Assembly (NCBI GenBank): GCA_003956705.1 | Contig: QZCP01000055.1 | Location: 62,001 to 126,000, forward strand | DNA length: 64,000 nt | Direction: 5' to 3' | Origin: Brevipalpus yothersi | Taxonomy: Eukaryota > Arthropoda > Arachnida > Trombidiformes > Tenuipalpidae | Part shown: piece by piece, positions 25,637 to 37,814 of the stretch | How the letters are laid out: each line of letters starts with the position of its first letter | Position numbering within the stretch: the first letter of the stretch is position 1 | Notes under the pieces: generated by a model | Databases searched by the model: none | Told to the model about the DNA's origin: nothing | The model's input: the letters and a program-made list of their open reading frames with translations, nothing else | Made by a program: the position numbers and the translations under genes

Positions 25637-26165
25637 CCTAGTGCTTAATATGGGGTTTTAGCCACAGGGAGGTCTGGAAATTCTCGAAAAACCTCCCCTC
25701 TTTGTGAGATGTTTCTAATTAAAATTGCATCAATTAACATGATAATTAAACCTTGATTAGCAAGTGAAAAACTCTGTGATCAGTGCTGTAAATTTCTAGT
25801 CAATTTTTTGAACAACTATCCAAACTGATCTGTGAAAAATTGTGATTCCTCAAAAGTTCTATCATTGGTCAGCCATAGTAAGTCACTTTTGAGATTTCGT
25901 CAATAACGCTTGGCGCTGGATGGCAGCAAGCAAAAAGTGAACTAGAGCGCATGTTAACGTAAAAACTTTTCATTTTAGTTTGGACTTTGGTTAAGGCAAC
26001 TTCGACCAAGTTCGTTACTGATTTGAAAATCTAGATCTTTTTTTTCGGTGTTCGCGTTCATGTAATAATTGATCAGATTCCAGTTGAAATTGAGTGATTT
26101 CCCTTGGAGGGATTCAGTTTTTTTTTCTTTTTTATTAATTGATAGGTATGTCTTGTTGTTTAAAG

Positions 26166-26194
26166 ATTAGTAGTAGTAGTAGTAGTAGTAGTAT
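26166..26194. repeat. (TAG)n trinucleotide microsatellite
   Basis: Nine or so TAG units; the duplicate spacer has the same array at 36785-36809 with fewer units. Confidence 0.9.
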
Positions 26195-26399
26195 CATTAT
26201 TATTATGGCAGCTAATAGATTGGGAAGAATTAGAGTTTCGCTTAAAAAGTGAAGATGATGATTTGAGAGTGATTACATTACGTATAAGACAGTATAACAA
26301 AGTGAACTAAAGTGTTTATGTATGTTTAATTATTTTCCTTAATTTTCTTTTTGTTTATCGGTATATATGCAGATGTATCCATAATTAGTATTCCTTCAT

Positions 26400-26546
26400 C
26401 CTCCTCAATATTATTCGTTCACCATCCTTTCCATGTATCTCGGGGATCGTGTGGCTTATTGTGCGAATATTGAGACCTGTGAACTGTTGAAGTGTGATGT
26501 TGTCCAGATTGTTTACCACCGCTTCGTTTCTTAATGTCTTTCACTA
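26400..26546 (-). pseudogene. Exon-like remnant (NNLDNITLQ block) in spacer copy 2
   Basis: On the minus strand an acceptor-like TATTGTTTTTTAG is followed by a frame containing LRNEAVVNNLDNITLQQF and then unrelated residues to a stop. The same block lies at 21110-21050 (LRNEVMTNLDNITLQ) and 37167-37010. Between copies the length differs by exactly three bases, which suggests it was once coding. It is not attached to any gene now. Confidence 0.5.
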
Positions 26547-26779
26547 AAAAACAATAATATCAACATAACACAAGATAAAGTAAGTTTGTGTGTGTGTATT
26601 TCAATGTTCATGTTGACTTTGAGTAGTGAAATTTGATTATGTCTCTCTAATAGAGAAATACTTTTATCTTCTTTTTCTCCTTTTCGGGAAAAATTATCAA
26701 CAGAGAGGAAAAAACTTTCCATTCTATCACAATATCGTCCTCCCAGCACCAATCGGCTTCTTATCGATTCAGGAAAAGA

Positions 26780-26780
<1 letters not shown>

Positions 26781-26840
<60 letters not shown>

Positions 26841-26842
26841 GT
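26781..26842. repeat. (CT)n / (CTTT)n microsatellite
   Basis: Roughly 22 CT units passing into CTTT units, in the 5' flank of the second mannosidase; the equivalent place at 37398-37412 holds only a short CT run. Confidence 0.95.
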
Positions 26843-27345
26843 TTCTCTCTTTCAAATTGAGAGATAGGAAAATTCATTCAATCGAACTGATCAACCACTA
26901 TTTCATTTCTCTTCTCCTCTTATTGTTTGAATGTTGGATTTGAATAGTTTGAGAGTATAGTATAGTAAAACGAATGCCAGGGGAACTTCCATCGAACGAT
27001 CTGTTTTGTCACCTCAATTCTGGTGTGCTTGTGAATACTGCTAACTACAATATACTTTCATGCTCGCTGTGGATTAACCAATTTCTTTATTGATCGCAAA
27101 CAATGGTTCGAAGATATGAGTTACTGATCAGCTACTCAAATATCAGCTAGTTTGTGAGGAAAAATATGCACATGCTCCTGGGAAGAATATCTCTCTGATT
27201 ATCAAGATTTCCATTGTTTCCCTCACGAGTTAAAAACAGATGAATGCTCTAATAATCATTTCCGTCTCTTTTTGTTCCATCATTCAGAAAATATTTTTGA
27301 TAGAAATCACAACCTTACTTGCTCCATGTCCCTCTGCGCCTTAAG

Positions 27346-30300
27346 ATGGTTACGAAAGTTTTTTTCCTCATCCTTGGAGCTTATAGCTTTCTAACGGTTT
27401 CATCTTCATCTTCATCTTCATTGATCGAACCTACTTGTGGCTATGGATCTTGTCCACATTGGAGCTTGGATCCTGAAACCATCAATATTCACCTTGTACC
27501 CCACACTCACGATGATGTTGGATGGTAAATTCTTATTGTTCTATTTCAAGCAGTTTGTCATCGAATATCTTGTTTTCTACAGGCTCAAAACTTACGAGCA
27601 ATATTTTTTCGGAACGAGAAAGGAGATCACTCTTTCAAGTGTTCGTAATATTCTGAATTCAGTTGTCGACGAATTGCTCAAAGATTCTGAACGGAGGTTC
27701 ATCTACGTTGAGTCTGCTTTTTTCTGGAAGTGGTGGTCGGAACAGACAGATTCGAAAAAAATTCAGGTTAAAAATCTTGTGAATTCAGGTGAGAGAGCCA
27801 TGCATCAAAAAATCGCTAAAACACTCTAGGAATCAACATTTCTCAAATTCAGATTACAACCTTCAATGCTCTGCTGTTCATGAGGAGTGTCTCTTTTCCT
27901 CTTGTTGACGTATTTTGGATGCCTAATTGAATCATATTTCTCCCACTTCTGATAGGTCAATTGGAATTCATCGGAGGAGGCTGGAGTATGAACGATGAAG
28001 CTACAACTCATTATTCTTCCATCATCGACAACATGAGCCATGGTCATCGTTTTCTTTTCTCCTTATTCGGCAAGTGTGGCATTCCTCGGGTAGCTTGGCA
28101 AATAGACCCATTCGGACATTCACGAGAGCAAGCATCCCTATTTGCACTCATGAATTTTGATGGATTTTTTTCCGGACGAATAGATTTCTATGACAAATTT
28201 AAGAGGATGGCAAACAAGTCATTAGAATTCATCTGGTCGGGGAGTGATGATATTGGTCCTCGAAGCAATATCTTCTCAGGTGTCTTACCTGAATGTTATG
28301 CTCCTCCTAAAGGTTTCTGTTTCGATGAGTTGTGTAAGGACAGTCCGATTGTTGAAGATCCTACTTCTGTTGAGTATAATGCCGAGGAAAAAGTTGTTCT
28401 CTTCACTGAGCATATCAGGCGGTATCAGCAGATGTACCGGACAAATCATCTGATTTTCACGATGGGCGAAGATTTCAATTACGAGAATGCTGCAACATGG
28501 TATGACAATCTGGATAGACTAATTGGGCTTATGAGAAAATTTTCTCCATTCAAGATCAATATTTTCTACTCTACTCCATCATGTTATCTTCTTGCTCTCA
28601 ATCAAGCTAACCTGACTTGGCCCATCAAGACAGATGATTTTTTCCCCTATAGCTCTGACAGTCATTCATACTGGGCTGGATTTTACACCAGTAGGCCAAC
28701 AATTAAGTTCTATGAGCGTTTCTCGAACAGTATTTTCCAGAATGTCAAGCAACTCCATGCCATTGCCAACCTCAATCAGCCACATGATAATGAAATCGTT
28801 GATAACTTCTTTCGTGCCATGGGTATCTTGCAGCATCACGATGCTGTGACTGGGACGGAAAAACAACATGTTGCTAATGATTATTCCCGAATACTATCTG
28901 AAGCTACGAATCGCTCTATTCCACTCATCAATCGAGCATTCAGTAAAATTCTACCAAAAAACACAAATGCGCCCACAATTCATCAGTATTTCTGTCCCCT
29001 TCTGAACGTCAGCGAATGTCCAATTGTTACTGAAGTAACTTCGAAAAAAATCGCCATAACTCTCTACAATCCTTATGCAAGAGGATACAGATATACAATT
29101 CGTTTACCTTGGGATGGATCTGACTTTGTCATCAAAAACTCTCTCGGTCAACCGGTCAATGGACTTGTTGTACCTAGTCCACCATATTTGAAAAATTTAC
29201 ATGGAAGATCTTCGAATGTCTCTTTCCAGCTTGAGTTTCCGGTCAACTTGACTGGCTTGGGATTTGTTACATACTTCGTGGAAAAACAGCATTTGCAAGG
29301 CATCAGTTGGGGAAAATTTGCCCAGCCCAAGCGTATGAGGGCAAGTAAACCCCGTGATGCTAAAGGAAATGGGTTTATTGCCTCTTTCGATAGTGAGAGT
29401 GGCAATATTCTCTCAATGACCCTTGATGACGGTCAATTTGTGAAAATAAATCAAAAGTTCCAGTGGTATGCGGGATTTATGGGTAATAATACGGCAGCTG
29501 AATTTCGATCCTCAGGAGCCTATATTTTCCGACCTGATGGTGGTGCACGAGATTTTCCAGAGACTCCAAAAGCGGAAATAGTAGAGCATAAAACTCTTTT
29601 TGAGGTTCATCAAACTGTTTCCGATTACGTTTATCAAGTGATCAGAGTAAGACCTGATTGTGAATTCATAGAGTTCGAATATAAAATTGGTCCAATACCA
29701 GTTTCCGATTTGATTGGGAAGGAAATAATTTCTGTATTCGATACTAACATCACTTCTTCTAACATCTTTTATACCGATTCAAACGGACGTCAAATGATGA
29801 AGAGAATTAGGAATGATACTGCTCCTGAGCCTACTGCTGGAAACTATTATCCAATCAATTCTCGAATCGCAATCAGAGAAGAAGAATCCAAGGAAACTGA
29901 GGGTCTTCAATTGGTCATTTTAACTGACCGTAGCCATGGAGGAAGTAGTTTGAGGAATGGCTCCGTGGAGGTGATGATTCATCGACGTCTTCTTCATGAT
30001 GATGCTTTTGGAGTCGGTGAAGCTCTCAACGAACCTGGAATAGATGGCCGAGGTCTAGTGACTGTTGGAAAACTATTCCTGAATATTGCTCACTTGACCA
30101 ATTCTAATATTCTTCATCGAGAGCATGCACAAAGGCTTTACATGTCTCCTTTGATAACTTTCGGTCTTTATGAGGATCTTGACGAATATCTGAACAACTA
30201 CAAAACTTCCTCATCTTTTATATCTAGTGACTTCCCTGATAATATCCACCTTCTTTCTCTCGAGATGTTGAGCCCAAATGAATGGTTGATTCGATTGGAA

Positions 30301-30573
30301 CATTTTTTCCAATCTGTAGATGATCCAAGTGGCCATTCCCAGGAACAACGAATTGATATTAGAGAAATATTTCCTACCAAAAGAGTGTTAGCAGTAAAAG
30401 AAACCTCGCTAACTGGATTGGAAGATGAGAGAGTTGCCATGAAGCATAGGCTAAGATGGAATCAGAATTCTTCTGCTGATTTGGAACAAGATGTGGATAA
30501 TTCCATTGATGATTTCTTGATCACTCTAAGGCCAATGCAAATCAGAACTTTCATAATCACCTTAGAATCGTGA
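27346..30573 (+). CDS. MAN2B1: Lysosomal alpha-mannosidase (GH38), second tandem copy
   Basis: Exons 27346-27524, 27583-27788 and 27956-30573 join in phase (1000 residues). Intron positions and the 206- and 2618-base lengths of exons 2 and 3 equal those of the first copy, so this is a tandem duplicate about 5.3 kb away. Active-site motifs are kept: PHTHDDVGW, D179 in WQIDPFGHS, and QHHDAVTGTEKQHVANDY. One notable change is MGEDFNYENA for MGGDFNYENA, beside the proposed acid/base Asp. Two thirds of the protein differs moderately from copy 1, with the densest change just after YFVEKQ. The last quarter is almost identical, suggesting gene conversion. Two extra Ser codons lie in the signal-peptide region. 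It may be active with an altered optimum, or simply be extra dosage. Confidence 0.95.
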
Positions 30574-30875
30574 TCACTCAAACTGTGAAATAGATGGGAA
30601 ATATCATGACCTGAGCCTGTTTTCTATAGTACTGGAAACACTGAAAATCTGATAAAAAGAAAATGATGTGACCAGTTCTACGTGATCTGCTCTACTATCT
30701 GAAGAAAAATTTGTCTCACGTGCTAAATTATTTTCTCACTCCAAAGAAATTGTGCTAGCTATACCTGTAAGGGTCTCTTTGGCCATATTTTACTGGAGAT
30801 AGTTGATTTGAAGAAAAAATACCGATGAAATAGGAGGCTTTGCTCATGCATTTGGTGCATCCGATGTTTCACATA

Positions 30876-30994
<119 letters not shown>

Positions 30995-31079
30995 TGTTCC
31001 CGTAGAGGTCCAAGATCTAAGAAAAAAAGCTCATAGGCAAAATACTGAATGTCAGAGCTCCAGGATCTATGGAGTGATA

Positions 31080-32530
31080 GAGGGCGAAAGACGCGAATAT
31101 TAATAAGAACGAATGAAGATTATTCTTCGACCAGAAGCAAGGAAAAAAGTTCGATCCTGTTCCAGTTTTCTTTGAGAGTAGAAAAATTCGAAATTCAATC
31201 CTTTTTGGGTTGTAAATTATTCAAGATGACCACCTATTAAAAGCAAATACTGGCCTATCCACCATGCAAATACCCGTGAACAGGTCTAGGTCGACCCTAC
31301 AAAAAGTTTCCTTTCCACAGTAATGAGTGAACAAAATATCACTGGTTTAACTTTATCACCATCGACTGATCCAGATTATGGTGAGAAGAAATCTTCAAGA
31401 ACTTTCGAGGAGAGTAATCAATTGTTCTTTGTTCAGTCTCTTGAATACAGATCATCTTCCTTGCGGCTTCAAAGAAATTCTTCATAAGCTTACAGAGAGG
31501 ACTGAAAAATGTCTCCCACAGAATTTTCTTTGGGAAAGAGATTCTCTTGATTTCTAAAATTTTTGACAAAAATCCTACAACAGTTTTGATTCCTTACATT
31601 GACTTGTATGGTCTTATAAACCAAGAAGCATTCAATTTTTTGCCCCAGGAGACGCAGCAGACATGTCACTGATAATTTTCGGCTATTTTCTCCTATCATT
31701 GAAAATAGACTCTTCAAAAATTCTACTGATGGTTGAACGGAAATGATTTCAGTTGAGATTCAAGTGATTAATCTAATAATCAACTCATTTGTGAGGTATT
31801 GTCTTCAAACTCATAATTTCATTTATTATTCTAACATTTCTCTTCTCATTAGCTCGATTAATTGTCAAGTAAAGGAAATTTTCTCTCCTTTCTACTGGTA
31901 GACCATTTTTTCCAGAGGAAAAGACTTATATACACATACACCAAAAAATTTCCCGACCACTTGCACCAACACCGACTCAACATGTGTCAGAAAATGTTTA
32001 AGGAACGGAAGTGGATTGCCAATCATACCCTCTTTCTCTCTATTGGCCCCCTCTTATTCATGATTTGTGGAGAAACTAGCCTAACACTCTACACACAGTG
32101 GAGAACAGAAAAATTTTCTCTACTCTGCTTATCGAAAGAGAGAGAGAGAGAGAGACCAAAGTTCTAACAAGTTCTAGGTCGGAAGTCGAAATCCATTAGA
32201 CCAGTGTCTGTGTATGTATGTGGACCAGTTTCTTCATCAAGCAAACTCACTGAATCCAATCATTGCTTCACTATACCATGAAGACATGTATACACATATT
32301 TTATGTCCAATGTATCATTTTTTCACCCCCAACATCAAGACTGTCTCTTTGGATGAAGCGTTGAGTGATAATTTACCAGAGCAAAGAAAATCTCAACAGC
32401 TGAGAAAAAATGTTGAAATAAATAATTTTCTATCCTCGAGAAAAGAGGAACTTTTGAAATAATCTCGTCAATCACAGTTGCCGCTGGATAGCAGCAAGCA
32501 AAAAAGTGGACAGAGAGTAAGTCAAAGTGG
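31080..32530. repeat. Spacer block C, copy 1 (matches 35110-36530)
   Basis: Sequence from GACCAGAAGCAAGGAAAAAAGT to GCTGGATAGCAGCAAGC recurs at 35150-36530 in the same order and orientation, with small indels. It has no mannosidase coding sequence. Short frames are partly kept between copies (STDPDYGEKKSSRT near 31370; LPEQRKSQQLRKN near 32375), but surrounding frames are broken, so I do not call genes. Confidence 0.85.
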
Positions 32531-32734
32531 CTTCTACTTTTTTGTACTTTCCTGATTTATCATTACATTGAATAAAAAAAACTTCAAACTCTGCGATTTT
32601 TGGGAAAAACTTGGGTATTCCAGTTCGGACTCCTGTTGGAATGATTTCAACCTCTTCGTTTACTTTTGATTTTGAAAATCTGCATCTTTTTTGTTCACCT
32701 TCGTTCGATAATTGATCTAATAATTGATTTTTCT

Positions 32735-33114
32735 TTCCCTTCCTCTTACAATAATAGATGCAATACAAGTCTTAATACTTATCATTTTATCTTATTTCAT
32801 CTTCTTCTCGTGACATCTATCACGTAAGTATATGTAAGCTATATTGACGAAAATAATTTCCCTAAACATATCAAAGACACACATCTTCGTTCGGATGATG
32901 ATCATCATTTTATGTGAGCAGAGGTAGAAAAATAGTGTTTGCAAAATTTTTGGAATTTCATTCAGAGACAATCAATTTTATCACTTCTCAAGGACATATC
33001 TATTTATATACTCTCTTAATCAAGGTAATTAGACTTGAAGAAAAAAAGATCCGACCGATGAAAGTGAAGGCTTGCTCATGTATTCAGTGTATTCAGTGCA
33101 TCTGATGTTTCACA

Positions 33115-33187
<73 letters not shown>

Positions 33188-33600
33188 ATTTCTCTCTCTT
33201 GCCTAGTGCTTAATATGGGGTTTTAGCCACAGGAAGGTCTGGAAATTCTCGAAAAACCTCCCCTCTTTGTGAGATGTTTCTAATTAAAATTGCATCAATT
33301 AACATGATAATTAAACCTTGATTAGCAAGTGAAAAACTCTATGATCAGTGCTGTAAATTTCTAGTCAATTTTTTGAACAACTATCCAAGCTGCCCCCTGA
33401 AATATTGTGATTCCTCAAAAGTTCTATCATTGGTCAGCTATAGTAAGTCACTTTTGAAAAGTTCGTTCATTTCCATGCACCTTCGTATAATATGTAAAGA
33501 GCCGATCTCATTCACCACATTCCACTCTCTCTCGACCAACGAAACTCAGTGTGTACAAGCCATGATCTAGATCAGAAGAGGAAGGAAATCTTGAGCCGTT
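32735..33600. repeat. Spacer block B, copy 2 (matches 19535-20710)
   Basis: Near-identical to 19535-20095 plus 20410-20710, including the segment beginning CAATAATAGATGCAATAC and the segment ending GATCTAGATCAGAAGAGGAA. It lacks the 300-base insertion of the first copy. Confidence 0.88.
33121..33182. repeat. (CT)n microsatellite in spacer block B copy 2
   Basis: About 31 CT units at the position homologous to 19911-19975. Confidence 0.97.
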
Positions 33601-33724
33601 CAGAATACATCGAGCCTTACACACACTCACAAAAATCTGCTACCATACAGGTAAACATTCTGGAATGTCTTTGTGTAGTTGGCCAAATCCAATCCAACAT
33701 CGAAAGTCCGATCAAGCGGAGCTA

Positions 33725-33807
<83 letters not shown>

Positions 33808-35110
33808 CAGCCGGCTTGGTACAGAAATTCGGAGGAGAGAGAAGAAAGGAAGGCCACGAAACGCGTGGTGGCCACACGAGCGATGACCTCTTCTTCTAGA
33901 GGGAAGCAAAAAGAGAGAGAGAGGAGGACAGATGGTCCATTTTCATTCCTCTTTTTCACCCCCCTGTGTTCAGCCCACTTGGATCGTCTATCACGGAGAC
34001 CCCCAAAAATGCTTTGCGAGCTGATATTCGAGGCCAACTTGGGCCGAAGCTGGAATTTTGTGCAGCTACAATACTGCTGCTTTTTCAGCTCACATGTTGG
34101 TTGGTTTTGATCAATTTATTCTCCATCTCTTGCACACTCTTTGTTTAATGCGAATATGTTTCTCTCTTCCTCTCTTCATTTGGAATTATGATGAACTAGA
34201 TCGATGGCCATGGTGAACGTAATTATTTTGTTCTTAACCAACTGATGATAGAATCGGATGGATGGTTCTATTGTTGTTGTTGGAGAAAGGATTGTTTTTT
34301 CGCCTCATCCCAACAGACAGGCTATATGCGGCATTCTGTAAGCTGGGATGAAAGTAAAATATACACAATATCGCTTGATGGGCGAAAAAATTTCCCGATA
34401 AATGAGAGTGCCCCGCATCATTAGGAAGCTGATGAGGCGAGCATATGAGGATCAAAATGGAGAGCCTTTTGATGATAAATTTTCGAGCAAAAATTTTTCA
34501 TTCTGTCCCGACAAAATACTTGCGAATTTTGGATCAGCCTCATGAAAGACGCTCTCTCTCTCTCTCTGTGTTGCCGCCGAGGTCCAAGTAAAAAGCTCAT
34601 ATGCAAAAAACTGGATGTCCAAGCAGCAAAGAGTCTCACAATCGGCAGCCTTCAAGAGTCGCTTGAGCTTGTCTATGGCCTCAAGAAATATTCTTACATT
34701 GAAAAATGTATTCAAAAGACGCGTGGCTGTTGCAGACAAGCTGCACCATAGACACCAGCGAGTATCAGGCCAACTTGACGGAAACTCTCTTTCTTCGTCT
34801 TCTCTCGTTCTCTGTTCGGGACTCTCTCTATGCTCGGCCATCCCATTTCGGGCAACACACATACATGTAGCTGTATATAGCTGTACACACATGTATACCC
34901 CTTGACTGGAACATTCCTCTTTCTCAACGAAGATGAAGAAGAGGAAACCCGTTGCTGTGAGAAAAATATGGCCCTACAGAGGAAAATCCTTTCACCGTTT
35001 CCGGTTGGTTTCGATGTTTGAATAAATCAAAAGTGAGAAGAAAAAGTGATGAACAAACAAAGAGTAAAAGTCAAAGTTTCAGAATTCATGGAGAGAGAGA
35101 GAGAAAGAGA
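33600..35110. other. Unique spacer with no supported gene
   Basis: This segment separates two repeated blocks and has no copy elsewhere in the window. A minus-strand frame at 34892-34452 (146 codons) is the longest, but it has no splice context or recognisable motif. A piece near 34575-34625 resembles 31005-31060, suggesting the other copy lost most of this stretch. GC content looks higher than in neighbouring spacers. Confidence 0.5.
33730..33805. repeat. (CT)n microsatellite
   Basis: About 38 uninterrupted CT units, one of the longest arrays in the window. Confidence 0.97.
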
Positions 35111-36530
35111 AAGAAGTGAATATTAATGAGAAAGAATGAAAATTATTTTTGGACCAGAAGCAAGAAGAAAAGTTCGATCCTGTTCCAGTTTTCTTTGAAA
35201 GTAGAAAAATTCGAAATTCAGGCCTTTTTTGATTGTAAATTTTCAAGATGACCGACTTTCAAACATCACAAGCAACTACTGGCCCATCCACTATGCGAAT
35301 GTCCGTGAACAAGTCTTTCCTTTCTAGGTCGAGCTTACCAAAAGGGACCTTTCCACAGTATATAATGAGGGAACAAAATATCAATGGTTTGCCTTCATCA
35401 CCATCGACTGACCCGGATTATGGTGAAAAAAAATCTTCAAGAACTTTGTAGAAAAGTAATTACTTGTTTCTTGTTCAGTCTCTTGGTTACAGATCAGATC
35501 ATCTTTCTTGCGGCTCAAAAAAAAATTCTTTATAAGCTTACATAGAGGAATGAAAAATGTCTTTCACACAATTTTCTTTGGAAGGAAGACTTTCTTGATT
35601 TCTGGAATTTTCGGCAATAATTCTAAAACTGCAACAGTTTTGATTATTTGCATTCACTTGCATTGCCTTACAAACCAAGTAACATGCAATTTTTTGGCCT
35701 AAAAGACGCAACAGACAAGTCGATGGAACATAATTTTCGGTTATTTTCTCCTATCATTAGGAATAGACTGTCCAAAAATTCCACTGATGGTCGAACGGAA
35801 ATAATTGTAGCTAAGATTCAAATGATTAATTTTAATATCAACTCTTTGTGAGGTAATGGCCTCAAAACTTTACATTTCATTAACTATCCTATCATTTATC
35901 TCCTACCTAGCTCGATGAATTATCAAGTAACGCAAATTTTCTCTCCTTTCTACTGGTAGACCAACTTATTCGGAGGAAAAGACATACATATGCACCAAAA
36001 AATTTTCCGACCACTTGCACCAACACCGACTCAACATGTGTCAGAAAAGTTTAAGGAACGGAAGTGGACTGCCTATCATACCCTCTTTCTCTCTGTTGAC
36101 TCCCCTTATTCATGGTTCTTTGTGGAGAAACTAGCCTAACACTCTATATACAGCGGAAAAAGAGAGGCCAGTGAAGAAAAGAAAAAGTTTTTCCACTCTG
36201 CTTATCGAAAGAGAAAGAGAGACCCAAGTTCTAACAAGTTCTAAGTCGGAAGTCGAAATCCATTAGAGACCAGCGTCTGTGTATGTATGTGGACCAGTTT
36301 CATCATCAACCAAGCTCACTGAAGCCAATCGTTGCTTCACATATTCTATGGCCAATGTATCATTTTTGACCCCCAACATCAAGATTATCTCTATGGATGA
36401 AGCGTGGAGTGCTAATTTACCAGAGCAAAGAAAATCTCAACAGCTGAGAAAAAATATTGGAATAAATAATTTTTCATCTTAGAGAAACTTTGAAATAATT
36501 TCGTCAATAACAGTTGCCGCTGGATGGCAG
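35110..36530. repeat. Spacer block C, copy 2 (matches 31080-32530)
   Basis: Same order of segments as 31080-32530. A 67-codon frame from 35248 keeps the STDPDYGEKKSSRT motif, but the matching frame in copy 1 has early stops. Confidence 0.85.
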
Positions 36531-37705
36531 CAAGCGAAAAGTGAATCAGAGCGCAAGTCAACTTCAAACTTAGCGATTTTTTGTGAAAAACTTTGGCATT
36601 TCAGTTTGGACTTTCGGTGAGATAGCTTCGTTACCGATCAATTGAAAATCTCGATCTTTTTTTTCTGTGTTCGCGTTCATGTAGTAATTGATCAGATCCC
36701 AGTTGAAATTGAGTGATTTCCCTTGGAGGGATTCAGTTTTTTTTCTTTTTTATTAATTGATAGGTATGTCTTGTTGTTTAAAGATTAGTAGTAGTAGTAG
36801 TAGTAGTATCATTATTATTATGGCAGCTAATGGATTGGGAAGAATTAGAGTTTCGCTTAAAAAGTGAAGATGATGATTTGAGAGTGATTACATTACGTAT
36901 AAGACAGTATAACAAAGTGAACTAAAGTGTTTATGTATGTTTAATTATTTTCCTTGATTTTCTTTTTGTTTATCGGTATATATGCAGATGTATCCATAAT
37001 TAATATTCCTTCATCCTCCTCAATATTATTCGTTCATCACCATCCTTTCCATGTATCTCGGGGATCGTGTGGCTTATTGTGCGAATATTGAGACCTATGA
37101 ACTGTTGAAGTGTGATGTTGTCCAGATTGTTTACCACCGCTTCGTTTCTTAATGTCTTTCACTAAAAAACAATAATATCAACATAACACAAGATAAAGTA
37201 AGTTTGTGTGTGTGTGTATATTTCAATGTTCATGTTGACTTTGAGAAGTGAAATTTGATTATGTCTCTCTAATAGAGAAATACTTTTATCTTCTTTTTCT
37301 CTTTTTTGGGAAAAATTTTCAACAGAGGAAAACTTTTCCATCTTTATATCGTCTTTCCAATACCAATTGGCTTCTCATCAATTCAGGGGAAAAGTTCTCT
37401 CTCTCTCTCTTCTCTTTTAAATTAAGAGAGAGATAAAAAAATTCATTCAATCAAACTGATCAATCATCAGATTAACCTTCTCCCTGCACTTCGCCAACTA
37501 TTGAATCAACCACCAACGATCATCATCAACCACTATTTGCTTTCTCTTCTCTCTTTTTGTTTGAATGTTTGATTTGAATAGTTGAAGAGTAGTATAGTAG
37601 TGAAACAAAAGCCTGGAGAATCTTGTTACCTTTCATTGAACAATTTGTTTTGTGACCTCAATTCTGGTGTGCTTGTGAATACTACCAACTACAATATATT
37701 TTCAT
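36490..37705. repeat. Spacer block D, third copy, not followed by a mannosidase
   Basis: Close copy of 25890-27065, including the (TAG)n run, the NNLDNITLQ exon remnant and the block that lies just upstream of mannosidase 2 (ending near 37705). Here it is followed by unrelated DNA with an ATG at 37740, not by mannosidase exon 1, so the third unit has lost or never had the enzyme gene. Confidence 0.85.
37010..37167 (-). pseudogene. Exon-like remnant (NNLDNITLQ block) in spacer block D
   Basis: Minus-strand frame after an acceptor-like TATTGTTTTTTAG gives LRNEAVVNNLDNITLQQF, nearly identical to the remnant at 26546-26400. It lies about 900 bases beyond the stop of the live secreted orphan gene (38097) on the same strand. 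Confidence 0.45.
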
Positions 37706-37739
37706 ACTTGATCATCATCATTATACTGCGATATTAACA

Positions 37740-37772
37740 ATGGATATTCAAATTCAACCTTCCATAGAGCGG
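37740..37772 (+). CDS. Possible first coding exon (MDIQIQPSIER), perhaps of the LZTS gene
   Basis: ACAATGG followed by 11 codons ends in a strong donor, CGG|GTAAGT, in phase 0. The next plus-strand exon with a phase-0 acceptor and clear protein homology is LZTS exon at 45094. Joining them would give MDIQIQPSIER-VRKVIKPVPFKPY across a 7.3 kb intron. No transcript evidence is available, and a chance ATG plus donor cannot be excluded. Confidence 0.3.
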
Positions 37773-37786
37773 GTAAGTTTCCCTTT

Positions 37787-37814
37787 TCTCCTCCTCCTCC
37801 TCCTCCTCCTCCCC
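37787..37814. repeat. (CTC)n trinucleotide microsatellite
   Basis: Nine or so CTC/TCC units just inside the putative intron after the exon candidate at 37740-37772. Confidence 0.85.

Larger units (their letters stand above)
25547..27065. repeat. Mannosidase-flanking spacer repeat, copy 2 (between the two mannosidases)
   Basis: 25635-25890 matches 33198-33455. 25890-27065 matches 36490-37700 closely, including a (TAG)n run followed by CATTATTATTATGGCAGC and the TTATCGGTATATATGCAG stretch. The 26930-27065 end lies about 280 bases before the second mannosidase ATG and corresponds to 21370-21500 and 37560-37705. Confidence 0.88.

Noticed and set aside
33549..34110. Overlapping open frames through the (CT)n array at 33730-33805, in several frames of both strands
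   Set aside because: Their length comes from the dinucleotide repeat, which has no stop codons in any frame (SLSL... or ERER...). Same for frames at 30759-31103, 55646-55876 and 57355-57613.
34452..34892. 146-codon minus-strand frame
   Set aside because: No known motif, no signal peptide, no splice partners, and it includes a short GA repeat; the region is spacer between duplicated blocks.
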